Below, piece after piece: positions 52,092-62,039 of a stretch of 64,000 bases of DNA; positions within the stretch are counted from its first letter, which is position 1, and every line of letters starts with the position of its first letter. Source of the stretch: Ruegeria pomeroyi (GTDB lineage Bacteria; Pseudomonadota; Alphaproteobacteria; Rhodobacterales; Rhodobacteraceae); assembly GCF_021405525.1 (NCBI RefSeq), contig NZ_JAGQAG010000001.1, positions 3,348,001-3,412,000 on the forward strand, given 5' to 3'. A program made the position numbers and the translations under genes. Under the pieces are notes generated by a model. That model ran no database searches, was not told where the DNA came from, and saw only the letters and a list, made by a program, of their open reading frames with translations.

Positions 52092-52160
52092 AAGGGGGCG
52101 CTGCCCCCGCCGCCCGTTCCGGGCGACTCCCCCGGAGTATTTGAAGCAAAGTGAAAGAAG
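52092..52160 (+). repeat. Dispersed intergenic element with GC hairpin and GGAGTATTT core
   Basis: GGGGGCG-CTGC-CCCCGCC-type hairpin followed by GGGCGACTCCCCCGGAGTAT and TTGAAGCAAAGTGAAAG. The 3' half is the same core as at 7279-7313. It follows the hydroxybutyryl-CoA dehydrogenase and abuts the convergent acyltransferase gene. The hairpin may end both transcripts. Confidence 0.65.
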
Positions 52161-52169
52161 GGCCGTGTG

Positions 52170-53057
52170 CTATCCCTTGAGCGATAGCGTGTGCTGGCGC
52201 AGCCAGGCCATGAAACCGCGCGGGTCACGGCCCAGCATCTCCATGTCCTGATCCGGGATCGGCGCGCCAATCACCGGCGCCTGCGGTTTCTTGCAGGAGC
52301 GGACGATTTCATGCAACAGGAGACCCTGCCGCAGGATCGGCGAGACCTGACAGGCAATCTGATAGGCGCGCGAGTTGCGACCGGGGAAATAGATCGGCAC
52401 CACGCGCGCGCCGGACCGGCGGATCATCTGGGCGGTGAACACGTTCCATTCCCGTTCGACCGGCGGCCCCCACCAGCTGTCCGAGGACATCACCACGCCC
52501 GACGGGAACAGGGCCACCACGCCACCGGCCTTGAGGTGAGCCATCGCATTGGCCCGCATCTCGACCATCTTGCGCTGGGCCTCGGGGTCATGGGGGAACG
52601 GCACCGGGATCATGAAGCTGGTCGCGGCCTCGTCCAGCCCGGTCAGGACCGAGCGGGTGAGGATGCGGTAGTCCTGCCGGACCCGGCCGATCAGTTCGGC
52701 CAGGATCATGCCATCGACCATCCCGTGCGGATGGTTGGCGACCACCACGACCGGCCCCTCCCTGGGAATGCGGGCGATCTGTTCGGCAGGCGTCAGCAGA
52801 TCGATGCCCATCGTCTTGAGCGCGCCGCCCCAGAATTTCTGCCCACGATATTGTTCGTTGGTCTTCTCGAAACGGTTGACCATGCGCAGAATGGTCAGCT
52901 TGCCCGTCATCCATTCGATCGCCCGGATCCAGGTCGAGGTCCAGCGGTCGTCAAAGGAGTTGGCATAAGTCAGGGTCCGGCGGTCATAGACTTCGCCCGG
53001 CGGGGTGAACGGTTGCGCCGCCGTTCCTGACTTGCTGTTCTGCGCGGTTTCCACCAC
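52170..53057 (-). CDS. Lysophospholipid acyltransferase-family protein
   Basis: A 295-residue PlsC-like protein. The catalytic block is VVVANHPHGMVDGMILAEL, the N-H-P-x-G-x-x-D-G variant of H-x4-D seen in hemolysin-like acyltransferases, followed by VALFPSGVVMSSDSWWGPPV and ARVVPIYFPGRNSRAY as blocks II-IV. Starts at GTG. It is the last gene of the chvI-chvG-hprK-rapZ-PTS run, 38 bases after ptsH, and may be co-transcribed. Probably acts in ornithine-lipid or phospholipid synthesis. Confidence 0.85.
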   Translation of the reverse strand: MVETAQNSKSGTAAQPFTPPGEVYDRRTLTYANSFDDRWTSTWIRAIEWMTGKLTILRMVNRFEKTNEQYRGQKFWGGALKTMGIDLLTPAEQIARIPREGPVVVVANHPHGMVDGMILAELIGRVRQDYRILTRSVLTGLDEAATSFMIPVPFPHDPEAQRKMVEMRANAMAHLKAGGVVALFPSGVVMSSDSWWGPPVEREWNVFTAQMIRRSGARVVPIYFPGRNSRAYQIACQVSPILRQGLLLHEIVRSCKKPQAPVIGAPIPDQDMEMLGRDPRGFMAWLRQHTLSLKG

Positions 53058-53095
53058 TTGGTCTTGTTCCGTTCTTCAGGTCGCGCACGACTGGG

Positions 53096-53365
53096 TCAGA
53101 AACCCTCGCCGAACTTGTCGTTCACCAACGCCTCGAGCGCATCCGCCAGGGCATCCGCATCCGGGCCGGAGGTCTCGACGTCAATAGTGGTTCCACGCGC
53201 GGCTGCCAACATCAAAAGCCCCATGATACTATCACCCGAGGCGGACAGACCGTCGCGGGACACCTCAGCGGTTGCGTCGAACCCTTCGACAACCTCGACC
53301 AGCTTGGCCGAGGCCCGGGCATGCAGGCCCTTTTCGTTGATGATCTTCAATGTACGTTGCGCCAT
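53096..53365 (-). CDS. ptsH: Phosphocarrier protein HPr
   Basis: An 89-residue HPr. The phosphorylated histidine is in KGLHARASAKLVE (about H16), and the HprK target serine region LSASGDSIMGLLMLAA is present. It follows the EIIA gene after 16 bases. Without sugar-specific EIIBC nearby, the system appears to be regulatory rather than sugar-transporting. Confidence 0.93.
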   Translation of the reverse strand: MAQRTLKIINEKGLHARASAKLVEVVEGFDATAEVSRDGLSASGDSIMGLLMLAAARGTTIDVETSGPDADALADALEALVNDKFGEGF

Positions 53366-53381
53366 TCGGTTCCGTCCAGGA

Positions 53382-53774
53382 TCAATCCAAAGTCACGTTC
53401 TGGGTGTTGATGTATTTGCGGCCCGCTTCGATCGCCGCGCGCACCGCGTCCCCCACCGGCAAGTGCCGGCTTTTTGCCAGCTTGATCAGCATCGGCAGGT
53501 TGGCACCGTAAAGGATGCGCCGGTCCGCTGGCGCGCAGGCCCGCAGACTGAGGTTCGAAGGCGAGCCACCGAACAGATCGGTCACTACGACGACACCGTC
53601 GCCGGTATCGACCGCATTGGCAGCGGCGAGGATTTCCTGCTGCTTTTCGGCCCGATCATGATCGGCCTCGATCGCAATCGCGACCAGACCCGGTTGATGC
53701 CCGACCACATGTTCGACCGCGGCCAGATACTCCCGGGCCAGCCCCCCATGTGCAACGATCACTATTCCGATCAA
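53382..53774 (-). CDS. PTS EIIA component, mannose family
   Basis: A 130-residue EIIA-Man domain. The phosphorylated histidine is in [15 protein letters not shown] (about H9), and [20 protein letters not shown] is the conserved second block. There is no linked IIB, IIC or IID, so in alphaproteobacteria this domain usually works with HPr and HprK as a regulatory relay. Its start overlaps the rapZ stop by four bases. Confidence 0.93.
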   Translation of the reverse strand: MIGIVIVAHGGLAREYLAAVEHVVGHQPGLVAIAIEADHDRAEKQQEILAAANAVDTGDGVVVVTDLFGGSPSNLSLRACAPADRRILYGANLPMLIKLAKSRHLPVGDAVRAAIEAGRKYINTQNVTLD

Positions 53775-54652
53775 TCCGGCCTCGCATCCGGCTTGCGCCG
53801 GTCCATTTCGCGATGCCTAATTGACACCTGCTCGCCCGCCTCTGCAAGGGCCTTTGCCACCGCTTCGGCCATTACGACTGATCGGTGTTGCCCCCCAGTA
53901 CAGCCGAAACCTACGCTGAGATGCGTTTTCCCCTCGCTGCGAAAGGCCGGGAGCAGGGATTGCAGCAGGTCGATGACCCGCGAAAAAAACGGCAGGTATT
54001 GCGGATCGGCATGCACAAACGAGGCCACCGCCGAGTCGCGCCCATCCGCTGCACGCAGATCGGGCTGCCAGTGCGGATTGGCCAGAAACCGGCAGTCGAA
54101 CACCATGTCAAGCCCGCGCGGCAGGCCGCGCTTGAAAGAGAAGCTCTCGACCGAGATGGCCAGCGGTCCACCACCGGGCGGGGCGAACCAGTGCGCGACC
54201 TCATCCCTGAGCTGATGCACATTCATACTTGAAGTGTCGATTAGCGTATCGGCCACATCGCGGATCGGTCCCAACAGGTCGAGTTCTCGGGCCACTCCTT
54301 CGCCGGGGCTGGCTCCGGCAGCCATCGGATGACGGCGACGCGTTTCGGAGAACCGACGCAGTAGAACCTCGGAGCTGCAGTCGATATAGAGCGTCGTGAC
54401 CTGTAACCCGTTGCGCTTTGACAGACGCTTCAACAGTTCGAGAAATCCGTCAGTTGAGAAATCTCGATTTCGCACATCCAATCCCAGCGCCAACGGGCGG
54501 CGTAAAGCCGGTCCGTCAAGCAATCGCAGCACCAGCCCCATCGGGAGATTGTCGATGGCCTCAAACCCAAGGTCTTCGAGCACATGAATGGCCGTCGAGC
54601 GCCCTGCGCCTGAGGGGCCCGTCACGAAAACGACCTGCGAAGTTGCGCTCAT
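53771..54652 (-). CDS. rapZ: RapZ family nucleotide-binding protein
   Basis: A 293-residue RapZ/YvcJ protein. Walker A is [17 protein letters not shown], then [10 protein letters not shown]; the C-terminal domain includes [20 protein letters not shown]. In enterobacteria RapZ guides RNase E to the glmZ sRNA; in alphaproteobacteria its role is less clear. It overlaps hprK (4 bases) and the EIIA gene (4 bases), so it is part of a tightly coupled operon. Confidence 0.93.
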   Translation of the reverse strand: MSATSQVVFVTGPSGAGRSTAIHVLEDLGFEAIDNLPMGLVLRLLDGPALRRPLALGLDVRNRDFSTDGFLELLKRLSKRNGLQVTTLYIDCSSEVLLRRFSETRRRHPMAAGASPGEGVARELDLLGPIRDVADTLIDTSSMNVHQLRDEVAHWFAPPGGGPLAISVESFSFKRGLPRGLDMVFDCRFLANPHWQPDLRAADGRDSAVASFVHADPQYLPFFSRVIDLLQSLLPAFRSEGKTHLSVGFGCTGGQHRSVVMAEAVAKALAEAGEQVSIRHREMDRRKPDARPD

Positions 54653-55119
54653 GAGGAAATCGCTTCCGGGGCCGCGCGCCCCGCCCTGAGGAGTTGCACT
54701 AGTGATGCCGCCAAATGAGGGGGCGCCGGCCGGAAAAGCAAGGGAACGGAATGTCTCAGCAATCGGATTTCGTGGGCATCCGGCAGGCGCGCCGTCTCTT
54801 TGCGGTCCAAGTCCAGCACATAGGATAAGCGCACGGGTCCCGCAGCGTCAGCCCTCAGCAGGCCCAGCCCACGCACCTCGATCAGACTGCGGATCGGTTC
54901 CGGCACATCGGCGTACACCCCTTCGGGGCTGGAGAAGAGGATCACCCGATCATCCGCAACCAAGTCCGCACCCAGGGCCATCATGTCCAGCGCCAAGCCT
55001 GACTTGCCGCTGCCAGAGACCCCCAAGATCAGCAATCCGCGTCCATCGACGGCGACACAGCTGGCATGGACAATGGCTTGCTCACTATCCTCCAGGCCTT
55101 GCAATGCGGCGGGTTCCAC
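54649..55119 (-). CDS. hprK: Short HPr kinase/phosphorylase (catalytic domain)
   Basis: About 156 residues, only the catalytic C-terminal domain of HprK. The start matter [19 protein letters not shown] then the P-loop [20 protein letters not shown] and VADDRVIL are typical of the short alphaproteobacterial form. A GTG at 55119, five bases after the chvG stop, fits the domain start; a TTG at 55104 is also possible, so the start is uncertain. It would phosphorylate HPr on serine. Confidence 0.85.
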   Translation of the reverse strand: MEPAALQGLEDSEQAIVHASCVAVDGRGLLILGVSGSGKSGLALDMMALGADLVADDRVILFSSPEGVYADVPEPIRSLIEVRGLGLLRADAAGPVRLSYVLDLDRKETARLPDAHEIRLLRHSVPLLFRPAPPHLAASLVQLLRAGRAAPEAISS

Positions 55120-55123
55120 AGGC

Positions 55124-56833
55124 TTAGATCGGCAGGCCCACGACAAAGCGCGCGCCCAGCGGATCCGAAGTGACATCGGCCTCGGTCGGGCGGATGTTCT
55201 CAGCCCAGATCACGCCGCCATGCGCCTCGACGATTTGTTTTGAAATTGCCAAACCAAGGCCTGAATTGTTGCCGAAATGCTCTTCTGGGCGCTGCGAATA
55301 GAACCTCTTGAAGATCTTTGACAGGGCCTCGTCGGGAATGCCTGGTCCGGTATCCTCAACCACAATTAGCACTCGGTTGGCGCGGCGGCGCGCCCAGACA
55401 CGAATTGCATCACCATCCTCGCAGAACGAAATCGCATTGGTGATCAGGTTAACAAAGACTTGTGCAAGGCGCGCTTCAAGACCCTGAATCATGATCGCAT
55501 CAGGCGGCATGTCGGTGATATAGTCTATGCCCTTCGAGCGGGCATCTTCGCCCAGATATTGATTGAGGTTGTCCAGCATGGTGAGAAGATCAAAGGATTT
55601 CTCCTCTTCCTTGACCAATTCGGCATCCAGCCTTGAGGCATTCGAGATGTCGCTGACCAACCGGTCGAGCCGACGCACGTCATGCTCAATCACCGATAAA
55701 AGCTTGTCACGCTGATCGTCGCGCTTAACCATGCGCAGGGTCCCCACCGCCGATTGCAAGCTGGCGAGCGGATTCTTGATCTCATGTGCAACATCGGCAG
55801 CAAACTGTTCGTTCCCTTCGATCCGGTTATAGAGCGCAGAAACCATACCTCTCATCGCGCGGCTCAACCTGCCGATTTCATCGGGACGGGCAGAAAGATC
55901 AGGGATACGGACGCGGCCCGGGTTCATGCGCCTTGAATTGCGATCGCGGCCCAGTTCAGCAGCCTCGGCGAGATCGGCCAGCGGATTGGCGATGGTCGAA
56001 GCAAGCACCAAGCTCAAGCCGACCGACACTAGCAAAGCGACGACGAACATCTGCAATACCCGCTCGCGATCGCGGCGGGCCAGCGCATCGATCTCTCCGG
56101 CGGGGCTGGCCATTGCAACGGCCCCTATGGGTGTCCCATCCTGCAGGATCGGCGTAGCCGCAGCGATTACGGTGCCGCCCGCCGTGTTCAGGACAGTTTC
56201 GATGCGGGTATCTCCTGCCAATGCATCGGGCAGCAGCAATCCAATCTGTTGTTCCAGAGAGGGTGCCCCGGTTTCCGCACTCGAGACAAATACGGACGAC
56301 ACTCCCCGCCACACCCCGGTGAGTGCATCGGTGATGATCGTACTGCCAGCCTTGTCCTCAAACAGGGCTTGGAGGCCCGGATTGACGTCCATACCTTTGG
56401 TTTGGCCCACGATATTAAGCGCGGCATCGAATACAAAGACCTCGGCACCGCGGCGCAAGCTTAGACCGTCGAGCGTGGCAATCACGTCGATCCCGTCTCC
56501 GGTGGCTAGGTTGACCGGCGCACTGCCAGTTATCTGCGCCTCAAACACATCGGCCACAAGCTGGGTTTCTCCCACCAGGGCGCCAGCACGCTGAACAACC
56601 AATCCGTCGCGGGCGTCGTTAAGGTAGAGAATGCCAGCAACCAGAATGATCAGGGCTATCAGGTTGAAGGTAATGATCTTGCGCGTCAGCGGCGAGCCGC
56701 GCAGCGAAAACAGGCTGCGGCGAGCCCGTTTGACCCGCAGTTCTTTGGACACAGTACTTTGCGGAGCGACCCAATCGTCGCCCAGCACAACGTCCCCGCT
56801 GCGATCACTTTCTGAAGTGCCGGTGTCGCGCAC
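55124..56833 (-). CDS. chvG: Sensor histidine kinase ChvG
   Basis: A 569-residue membrane kinase. Two transmembrane helices (about IITFNLIALIILVAGILYL near residue 53 and VVALLVSVGLSLVLAST near 265) enclose a large periplasmic domain of about 190 residues. Then a HAMP region, the phospho-accepting histidine in FAADVAHEIKNPLASLQSA, the N-box NLITNAISFCED and the G-box DTGPGIPDEALSKIF. ChvG senses acid and envelope conditions and phosphorylates ChvI. It lies 32 bases after chvI. Confidence 0.95.
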   Translation of the reverse strand: MRDTGTSESDRSGDVVLGDDWVAPQSTVSKELRVKRARRSLFSLRGSPLTRKIITFNLIALIILVAGILYLNDARDGLVVQRAGALVGETQLVADVFEAQITGSAPVNLATGDGIDVIATLDGLSLRRGAEVFVFDAALNIVGQTKGMDVNPGLQALFEDKAGSTIITDALTGVWRGVSSVFVSSAETGAPSLEQQIGLLLPDALAGDTRIETVLNTAGGTVIAAATPILQDGTPIGAVAMASPAGEIDALARRDRERVLQMFVVALLVSVGLSLVLASTIANPLADLAEAAELGRDRNSRRMNPGRVRIPDLSARPDEIGRLSRAMRGMVSALYNRIEGNEQFAADVAHEIKNPLASLQSAVGTLRMVKRDDQRDKLLSVIEHDVRRLDRLVSDISNASRLDAELVKEEEKSFDLLTMLDNLNQYLGEDARSKGIDYITDMPPDAIMIQGLEARLAQVFVNLITNAISFCEDGDAIRVWARRRANRVLIVVEDTGPGIPDEALSKIFKRFYSQRPEEHFGNNSGLGLAISKQIVEAHGGVIWAENIRPTEADVTSDPLGARFVVGLPI

Positions 56834-56865
56834 GCGCTCCCCCTAGAGGCGCCCGATCCGGGCGG

Positions 56866-57570
56866 TTATTCTTCGTTATACCTGTAACCGATCCCGTAGA
56901 GCGTCTCAATCGCTGCAAAATCCGGATCGGCACTGCGCATCTTCTTGCGCAGGCGCTTGATATGGCTGTCGATCGTACGGTCATCAACATAGACCTGATC
57001 GTCATACGCCACATCCATCAACTGGTCGCGACTCTTGACGAAGCCGGGCCGTTGGGCCAGCGCCTGCAACAACAGGAACTCTGTGACGGTTAGCGAAACG
57101 TCGGCCCCTTTCCAGCTAACCGCATGGCGCAGCGGGTCCATCCGCAAATGGCCGCGCTCCATCACCTTGGTTTCGCCAGTTGTGGTTCCGGCCACATCGC
57201 CCGCCACCGCTTCTTGCCGCCGCAGCAAGGCTCGGATCCGCTCCACCAGCAGTCTCTGCGAGAACGGTTTCTTGACATAATCGTCAGCGCCCATGCGCAA
57301 GCCAAGAACCTCGTCGATCTCGTCATCCTTCGAGGTCAGAAAGATGACAGGCATCTGACTTTTCTGACGCAATCTCTGCAGCAAATCCATGCCGTCCATG
57401 CGGGGCATTTTGATATCCAGCACCGCCATGTCCGGCAATTTCTTGTTGAACGCGTCAAGGGCGGCTTGACCATCGTTATAGGTTTCGACTTCGAATCCCT
57501 CCGCCTCGAGAGTCATCGAAACCGATGTCAGGATGTTCCTGTCATCGTCAACCAAAGCAATCTTTGACAT
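56866..57570 (-). CDS. chvI: Response regulator ChvI
   Basis: A 234-residue OmpR-family regulator. The receiver has the acidic pair DDD near 8-10, the phosphorylated aspartate at about D52 in [12 protein letters not shown] and lysine at about K100 in DDYVKKPF. The C-terminal winged HTH includes [16 protein letters not shown] and [13 protein letters not shown]. It is the first gene of the operon and divergent from pckA; ChvGI controls pckA in Agrobacterium, so the shared 338-bp region is a likely target. Confidence 0.95.
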   Translation of the reverse strand: MSKIALVDDDRNILTSVSMTLEAEGFEVETYNDGQAALDAFNKKLPDMAVLDIKMPRMDGMDLLQRLRQKSQMPVIFLTSKDDEIDEVLGLRMGADDYVKKPFSQRLLVERIRALLRRQEAVAGDVAGTTTGETKVMERGHLRMDPLRHAVSWKGADVSLTVTEFLLLQALAQRPGFVKSRDQLMDVAYDDQVYVDDRTIDSHIKRLRKKMRSADPDFAAIETLYGIGYRYNEE

Positions 57571-57740
57571 TTTGGGTGCCCCTATACTGCTCGCATCTGC
57601 CTTATTTTTTTTCCATTCATCGCTCTTTTGGCTTTGCGAATCAATCCGAAACTACGAATCGCCCGCTCCACAACGCCAATTGGTGCAAAAAAATCCTAAT
57701 GTGTTCTGAATTCTGGCCCAGAAAAATGGCGCGCTTTTCG
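57571..57740. other. chvI-proximal part of the chvI/pckA divergent region
   Basis: No gene is supported here. Together with 57741-57908 it makes a 338-bp intergenic region that must hold the chvI and pckA promoters. It is AT-rich close to chvI (TTATTTTTTTTCC at 57602-57614). No perfect long palindrome was noticed. Confidence 0.5.
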
Positions 57741-57814
57741 TGGTTGCGCTAAACTATGCCTTGGTTGCGCTAACTGCGCCAAAGCGTCCTGTTCATGTCC
57801 CAAAGCGTCATGTT
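57741..57814 (+). promoter_or_regulatory. Two pairs of direct repeats, each 21 bp apart, upstream of pckA
   Basis: TGGTTGCGCTAA occurs at 57741-57752 and 57762-57773 (21-bp step). CCAAAGCGTCCTGTT at 57779 and CCAAAGCGTCATGTT at 57800 differ in one base and are again 21 bp apart. A 21-bp step is two turns of the helix, so both copies of each pair lie on one face of the DNA. They end about 95 bases before the pckA ATG. OmpR-type regulators often bind direct repeats; ChvI is encoded next door. Confidence 0.65.
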
Positions 57815-57908
57815 AAGACCCCGCTCACCGGCCGATTTGCCGGGTCCAAGCCCCAAGGGCGCCAGCATACCCACGCGGTGCACGCGCCGACACACGGAGA
57901 AAAAACGC

Positions 57909-59507
57909 ATGACATCTGGACGGGTTAACCCGCAATTCCGCCTCGAGGATCAGGGCATCGAGGGTCTGGGCAATGTCTATTACAACTTCATGGAACCGGC
58001 GCTGATCGAAGCGGCGCTGAAGCGGGGCGAGGGAACGCTGGGCAATGGCGGCGCCTTCCTTGTCACCACCGGCAAGTTCACCGGTCGCTCGCCCAAGGAC
58101 AAGCACGTGGTCAAGACCGCCAGCGTTGCCGACAGCATCTGGTGGGAAAACAATGCCGAGATGACCCCCGAAGGGTTCGACGCGCTCTATGACGACATGC
58201 TGGCCCATATGAAGGGCAAGGATTACTTCGTACAGGATCTGGTCGGCGGCGCCGACCCGGCCTATTCGATCAACGTGCGCATGGTCACCGAACTGGCCTG
58301 GCACAACCTGTTCATCCGCCATCTGCTGCGCCGCCCGGCGCGCGAGGATCTGAACGAGTTCGTGGCCGATTTCACCGTCATCAACTGCCCCAGCTTCCAG
58401 GCCGATCCGGCCAAGCATGGCTGCCGCAGCGAGACCGTGATCGCGATGAATTTCGACCGCAAACTGATCCTGATCGGCGGCACCGAATATGCGGGCGAGA
58501 ACAAGAAATCGGTGTTCACCCTGCTGAACTACATGCTGCCGGAAAAAGGCGTGATGCCGATGCACTGCTCGGCCAACCACGCGGTCGGCAACCCGGTCGA
58601 CACCGCCGTCTTCTTTGGCCTCAGCGGCACCGGCAAGACCACGCTGTCGGCCGATCCGGCGCGGGTGCTGATCGGCGATGACGAGCATGGCTGGTCGGAT
58701 CGCGGCACCTTCAACTTCGAAGGTGGCTGCTATGCCAAGACCATCAACCTCAACCCCGAGGCCGAGCCGGAAATCTACGCCACCACCACCAAGTTTGGCA
58801 CCGTCATCGAGAACATGGTGTTCGATGAAGAGACCAAGGAACTGGATTTCGACGATGACAGCCTGACGGCCAACATGCGGTGCGCCTATCCGCTGGAATA
58901 CATCTCGAACGCCTCGGCCTCGGCCCTGGGCGGGCATCCCAAGAACATCATCATGCTGACCTGCGACGCCTTTGGCGTGCTGCCGCCGATCGCGCGGCTG
59001 ACCCCGGCACAGGCGATGTATCACTTCCTGTCGGGATTCACCTCGAAAGTGGCCGGAACAGAGCGGGGCGTGACCGAGCCCCAGCCGACCTTCTCGACCT
59101 GCTTTGGCGCGCCCTTCATGCCGCGCCGCCCCGAGGTCTATGGCAACCTGCTGCGCGACAAGATCGCCCGTCACGGCGCGACCTGCTGGCTGGTCAACAC
59201 CGGCTGGACCGGCGGCGCCTATGGCGTTGGCAGCCGGATGCCGATCAAGGCCACCCGCGCCCTGCTGACCGCTGCACTCAACGGCTCGCTCAACAATGCC
59301 GAGTTCCGCAAGGACGCCAATTTCGGCTTTGACGTGCCGGTATCGGTGCCTGGCGTGGCCGAGGTTCTGCTGGATCCGCGCCGCACCTGGGACGATCAGG
59401 GCGCCTTTGACAAGCAGGCGGCCAAGCTGGTGCAGATGTTCGCCGACAATTTCGAACAGTATGTCCCCTATATCGACGAGGACGTTAAGGCCGTCGCCAT
59501 CGGCTGA
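57909..59507 (+). CDS. pckA: Phosphoenolpyruvate carboxykinase (ATP)
   Basis: A 532-residue enzyme that makes phosphoenolpyruvate from oxaloacetate, the committed step of gluconeogenesis from organic acids. The P-loop is [18 protein letters not shown], the metal-binding block is [19 protein letters not shown] and [17 protein letters not shown] is near the start. The ATG at 57909 follows GGAG; a longer in-frame reading lacks homology. It is divergent from chvI and has the repeats described upstream. Growth on organic and aromatic acids, as suggested by the rest of the window, needs this enzyme. Confidence 0.97.
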   Translation: MTSGRVNPQFRLEDQGIEGLGNVYYNFMEPALIEAALKRGEGTLGNGGAFLVTTGKFTGRSPKDKHVVKTASVADSIWWENNAEMTPEGFDALYDDMLAHMKGKDYFVQDLVGGADPAYSINVRMVTELAWHNLFIRHLLRRPAREDLNEFVADFTVINCPSFQADPAKHGCRSETVIAMNFDRKLILIGGTEYAGENKKSVFTLLNYMLPEKGVMPMHCSANHAVGNPVDTAVFFGLSGTGKTTLSADPARVLIGDDEHGWSDRGTFNFEGGCYAKTINLNPEAEPEIYATTTKFGTVIENMVFDEETKELDFDDDSLTANMRCAYPLEYISNASASALGGHPKNIIMLTCDAFGVLPPIARLTPAQAMYHFLSGFTSKVAGTERGVTEPQPTFSTCFGAPFMPRRPEVYGNLLRDKIARHGATCWLVNTGWTGGAYGVGSRMPIKATRALLTAALNGSLNNAEFRKDANFGFDVPVSVPGVAEVLLDPRRTWDDQGAFDKQAAKLVQMFADNFEQYVPYIDEDVKAVAIG

Positions 59508-59525
59508 TCCGTTGGAAACCAGATC

Positions 59526-59555
59526 AAAGGCCCCGCCACCCGGCAGGGCCTTTTT
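59526..59555 (+). terminator. Terminator after pckA
   Basis: AAAGGCCC and GGGCCTTTTT with GCC/GGC inside form a GC-rich stem (one bulged base) ending in a T-run, 18 bases after the pckA stop and next to the convergent gene. Confidence 0.8.
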
Positions 59556-59558
59556 CGT

Positions 59559-60926
59559 TCAGTGGTGCCGCCCGCCCTGACGCTCCAGTTCCTGCTGGAT
59601 CAGCAGCGGGTCGATTTCGTCCAGCGGGCGGTTCGATTTCACCGACAGCGCCGCCGCGATGCCGGCCCCCTGTCCCGTCACCGCGCAGCAGGCCATGTTG
59701 CGGGTGGCCGCGTGGCTGATCCGGTCACCGCCGGTGATGCGCCCCGCCACCAGCAGATTCTTGACACCGCGCGGCAGCAGATTGCGATAGGGCATCTGGA
59801 AATAGCGCCCGGTGGTGGGCAGGATCAGGATGCCATAGCCGTCGATGAACTCGGGAAAGATGCCGATCGAATCCTCGAACCGGCCCTGTTCGCGTACATC
59901 CGTCTCGGTCATGTTGTAAAGACAATCGACCTTGCGCGTATCGCGGATACCGATCGACATGCCGAAGTTGCGCAGGCGAATATTCTCGCATCCGGGCGTA
60001 TAGCGGCGCAGCGCCTCGATGGCCAGCATGGTCTGGCGGCGGCCCTCGATCTCGTAAGTGGTCAGGCTGTCGGGGTCGGTGCCGTCGCATCCATCGAGAT
60101 GGATGAGGTTCATATAGGTAAGTTCGCCGGTGTCATGCACCGCGCCCCAGGTGCCCGAGATGGTGTTCAGATGCGGCGGGATCAGCCCGTCGCGGATCGC
60201 CTGCTGGAAAGGCTTCTTGAGGAAGGGCGAGAACATGTCATCCTCTTTCCCCGAGGTCTCGATATTCCACTCGCCGCCGCCCCAGTCCTTGTAGGTCTGC
60301 GGATCAGCCTTGATCCCGTCCATGAACCGCTGCTTGTCCACTCCGGCCAGATGAAACATGACCGAGGCCGCCATCATCTGTTCGGCAGGCGTCTTGTAAA
60401 CGGGCGCTCCGGCGCGGGCCACGACGTCGGCATCGCCGGTGGCGTCGATCACCCGCTTGGCCAGGATCGCCTCGCGCCCGGATTTCGATTCGGTGACGAT
60501 GCCGATGATCGTGTCGCCCTCCATCAGGGGTGCCACAAAGAAGCGGTGCAGCATGGGGCGGATATTGGGCTCGTCCAGCACCATCCGGTCGGCGACCAGC
60601 TTGAACCCCTCGCTGTCGATCTCGTGGCTCAGCGACTGGCTTTCGGGCACGGCGGCCCCCATTTCCTTGGCCTTCTCCTCGAACTCGCGGGCGATGCCGT
60701 TGGATTCGATGGTCTGTTCATGGCGATACCAGTGCATCCCCTCGACCCCGACGACGGTCAGGTTGCCACCGAAACAGCCGAACCGTTCGACCAGCGTGAC
60801 CTCGGCGCCAGCCCGTGCAGCTGCCAGGGCGGCAGGAAGGCCACCCGGCCCCGAGCCCACCACCAGCACATCGGTTTCATGTACGATGTCGATTTCGCGC
60901 GCCGGTTCGGAGATGCGTCTGGCCAT
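59559..60926 (-). CDS. FAD-dependent oxidoreductase (FAD_oxidored family)
   Basis: A 455-residue FAD protein. The N-terminal dinucleotide motif is VVGSGPGGLPAALAA (about 20-34) with VTLVERFGCFGGN. RVIDATGDADVVARAG and the C-terminal VAGRITGGDRISHAATRNMA are the family pattern. It resembles enzymes acting on small organic substrates or sugars; none is identified. The ATG at 60926 is preceded by AAGGGG. It is divergent from the DeoR-type gene, which may regulate it. Confidence 0.87.
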   Translation of the reverse strand: MARRISEPAREIDIVHETDVLVVGSGPGGLPAALAAARAGAEVTLVERFGCFGGNLTVVGVEGMHWYRHEQTIESNGIAREFEEKAKEMGAAVPESQSLSHEIDSEGFKLVADRMVLDEPNIRPMLHRFFVAPLMEGDTIIGIVTESKSGREAILAKRVIDATGDADVVARAGAPVYKTPAEQMMAASVMFHLAGVDKQRFMDGIKADPQTYKDWGGGEWNIETSGKEDDMFSPFLKKPFQQAIRDGLIPPHLNTISGTWGAVHDTGELTYMNLIHLDGCDGTDPDSLTTYEIEGRRQTMLAIEALRRYTPGCENIRLRNFGMSIGIRDTRKVDCLYNMTETDVREQGRFEDSIGIFPEFIDGYGILILPTTGRYFQMPYRNLLPRGVKNLLVAGRITGGDRISHAATRNMACCAVTGQGAGIAAALSVKSNRPLDEIDPLLIQQELERQGGRHH

Positions 60927-61163
60927 ATGTGCCCCTTGTCGAGAATCTGTTGAACGCTCGCCGCAGCTTTCGCCCAACCGAGACAGGTTCTCGTCGCCGG
61001 CGCGACCGATTCTCTTTCATTTGCGACGTTTTCTGTGCCCGACCGGGCGAACTGCCCGCAAAAAACTCTCAGAGTTAACAGAAATAACACCCGTAAGTCA
61101 TACGCCTGTTACACGTGTTTGTTTTTTGTGGATTAATGACGGCATTTGTGTGTTTCATTCCCC

Positions 61164-62039
61164 ATGTCCGATGCAGACCCCAAACTCCCCCATCGGGGCC
61201 ACGAGCTTCTCGACGTTCTCGCCCGCCTCGGCGGATCCGCGCGCAACGCCCAGATCGCGCAGGTGATGGACGTCTCAGAAGAGACGGTCCGCCGCCTGGT
61301 CAAAACCCTGGCCAAGCAGAGCAAGGTCGAACGGGTGCATGGCGGCACCTACCTGCGTGGCTCGCAGGACGCACCGATGTACTCCGGCGCGCTGGAGCAA
61401 CAGCCCAAGGAAAAGACCCGCATCGCCAAGGGTGTACTCGAACTGATCCGAGACGGCATGACCCTGTTCATCAATGTCGGTTCGACCACAACCTATGTCG
61501 CCGAACAGCTGCGGGAACGGCGCGACCTGACCGTGGTCACCAATTCGATCTCGACCGTCGCGTCGCTGGCAGAACACAATGGCAGCCGCGTGTTTCTTGC
61601 CGGGGGCGAGGTGTCGCGCTCGGAACGGGGGTGTTTTGGCCGTGCCACCGAGGAGTTTGCCCGCCAATTCGCCTTTGACGCTTTGGTGATCGGCGCCGAT
61701 GCGCTGTCGCCGGAACTGGGCGTGCTTGCCGCCAATCCGCGCGAGGCCGATCTGACCCGCGCGCTATTGGGCAATGCCAGCCGGGTGATCGTGGCCGCCG
61801 ATTTCCGCAAGTTCACCGCCCTTGCTCCCTGTATCGCCGCACCGCTGGAGGCGGTTACCGACCTGGTGACCGACGCCGCACCGCCGGATGCGCTGCAAGA
61901 CGCTCTCGACCGTTGCGGGGTGGCTACGCACCTCGCAGCAAAATCGGGCCGTATCACGACCCGGACACCGCCGCCCCGGGACAAGGGGCACTCAAACACA
62001 AACCACAAAACGCTAACCATTCCGACGGAGGTCTCATGA
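61164..62039 (+). CDS. DeoR family transcriptional regulator
   Basis: A 291-residue DeoR/GlpR regulator. HTH: HELLDVLARLGGSARNAQIA then VMDVSEETVRRLVKTLAKQ and VERVHGGTY. The sensor domain has FINVGSTTTYVAEQL, VTNSISTVASLAEHNG, FLAGGEVSRSERGCFG and DALVIGADALSPELGV. It overlaps the next gene (ATGA) and is divergent from the FAD oxidoreductase, so it likely governs both. The ligand is probably a sugar phosphate or related metabolite. Confidence 0.9.
   Translation: MSDADPKLPHRGHELLDVLARLGGSARNAQIAQVMDVSEETVRRLVKTLAKQSKVERVHGGTYLRGSQDAPMYSGALEQQPKEKTRIAKGVLELIRDGMTLFINVGSTTTYVAEQLRERRDLTVVTNSISTVASLAEHNGSRVFLAGGEVSRSERGCFGRATEEFARQFAFDALVIGADALSPELGVLAANPREADLTRALLGNASRVIVAADFRKFTALAPCIAAPLEAVTDLVTDAAPPDALQDALDRCGVATHLAAKSGRITTRTPPPRDKGHSNTNHKTLTIPTEVS

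Noticed and set aside
57825-59174. 449-residue minus-strand frame
   Set aside because: Antisense shadow of pckA, which has all its active-site motifs on the plus strand.
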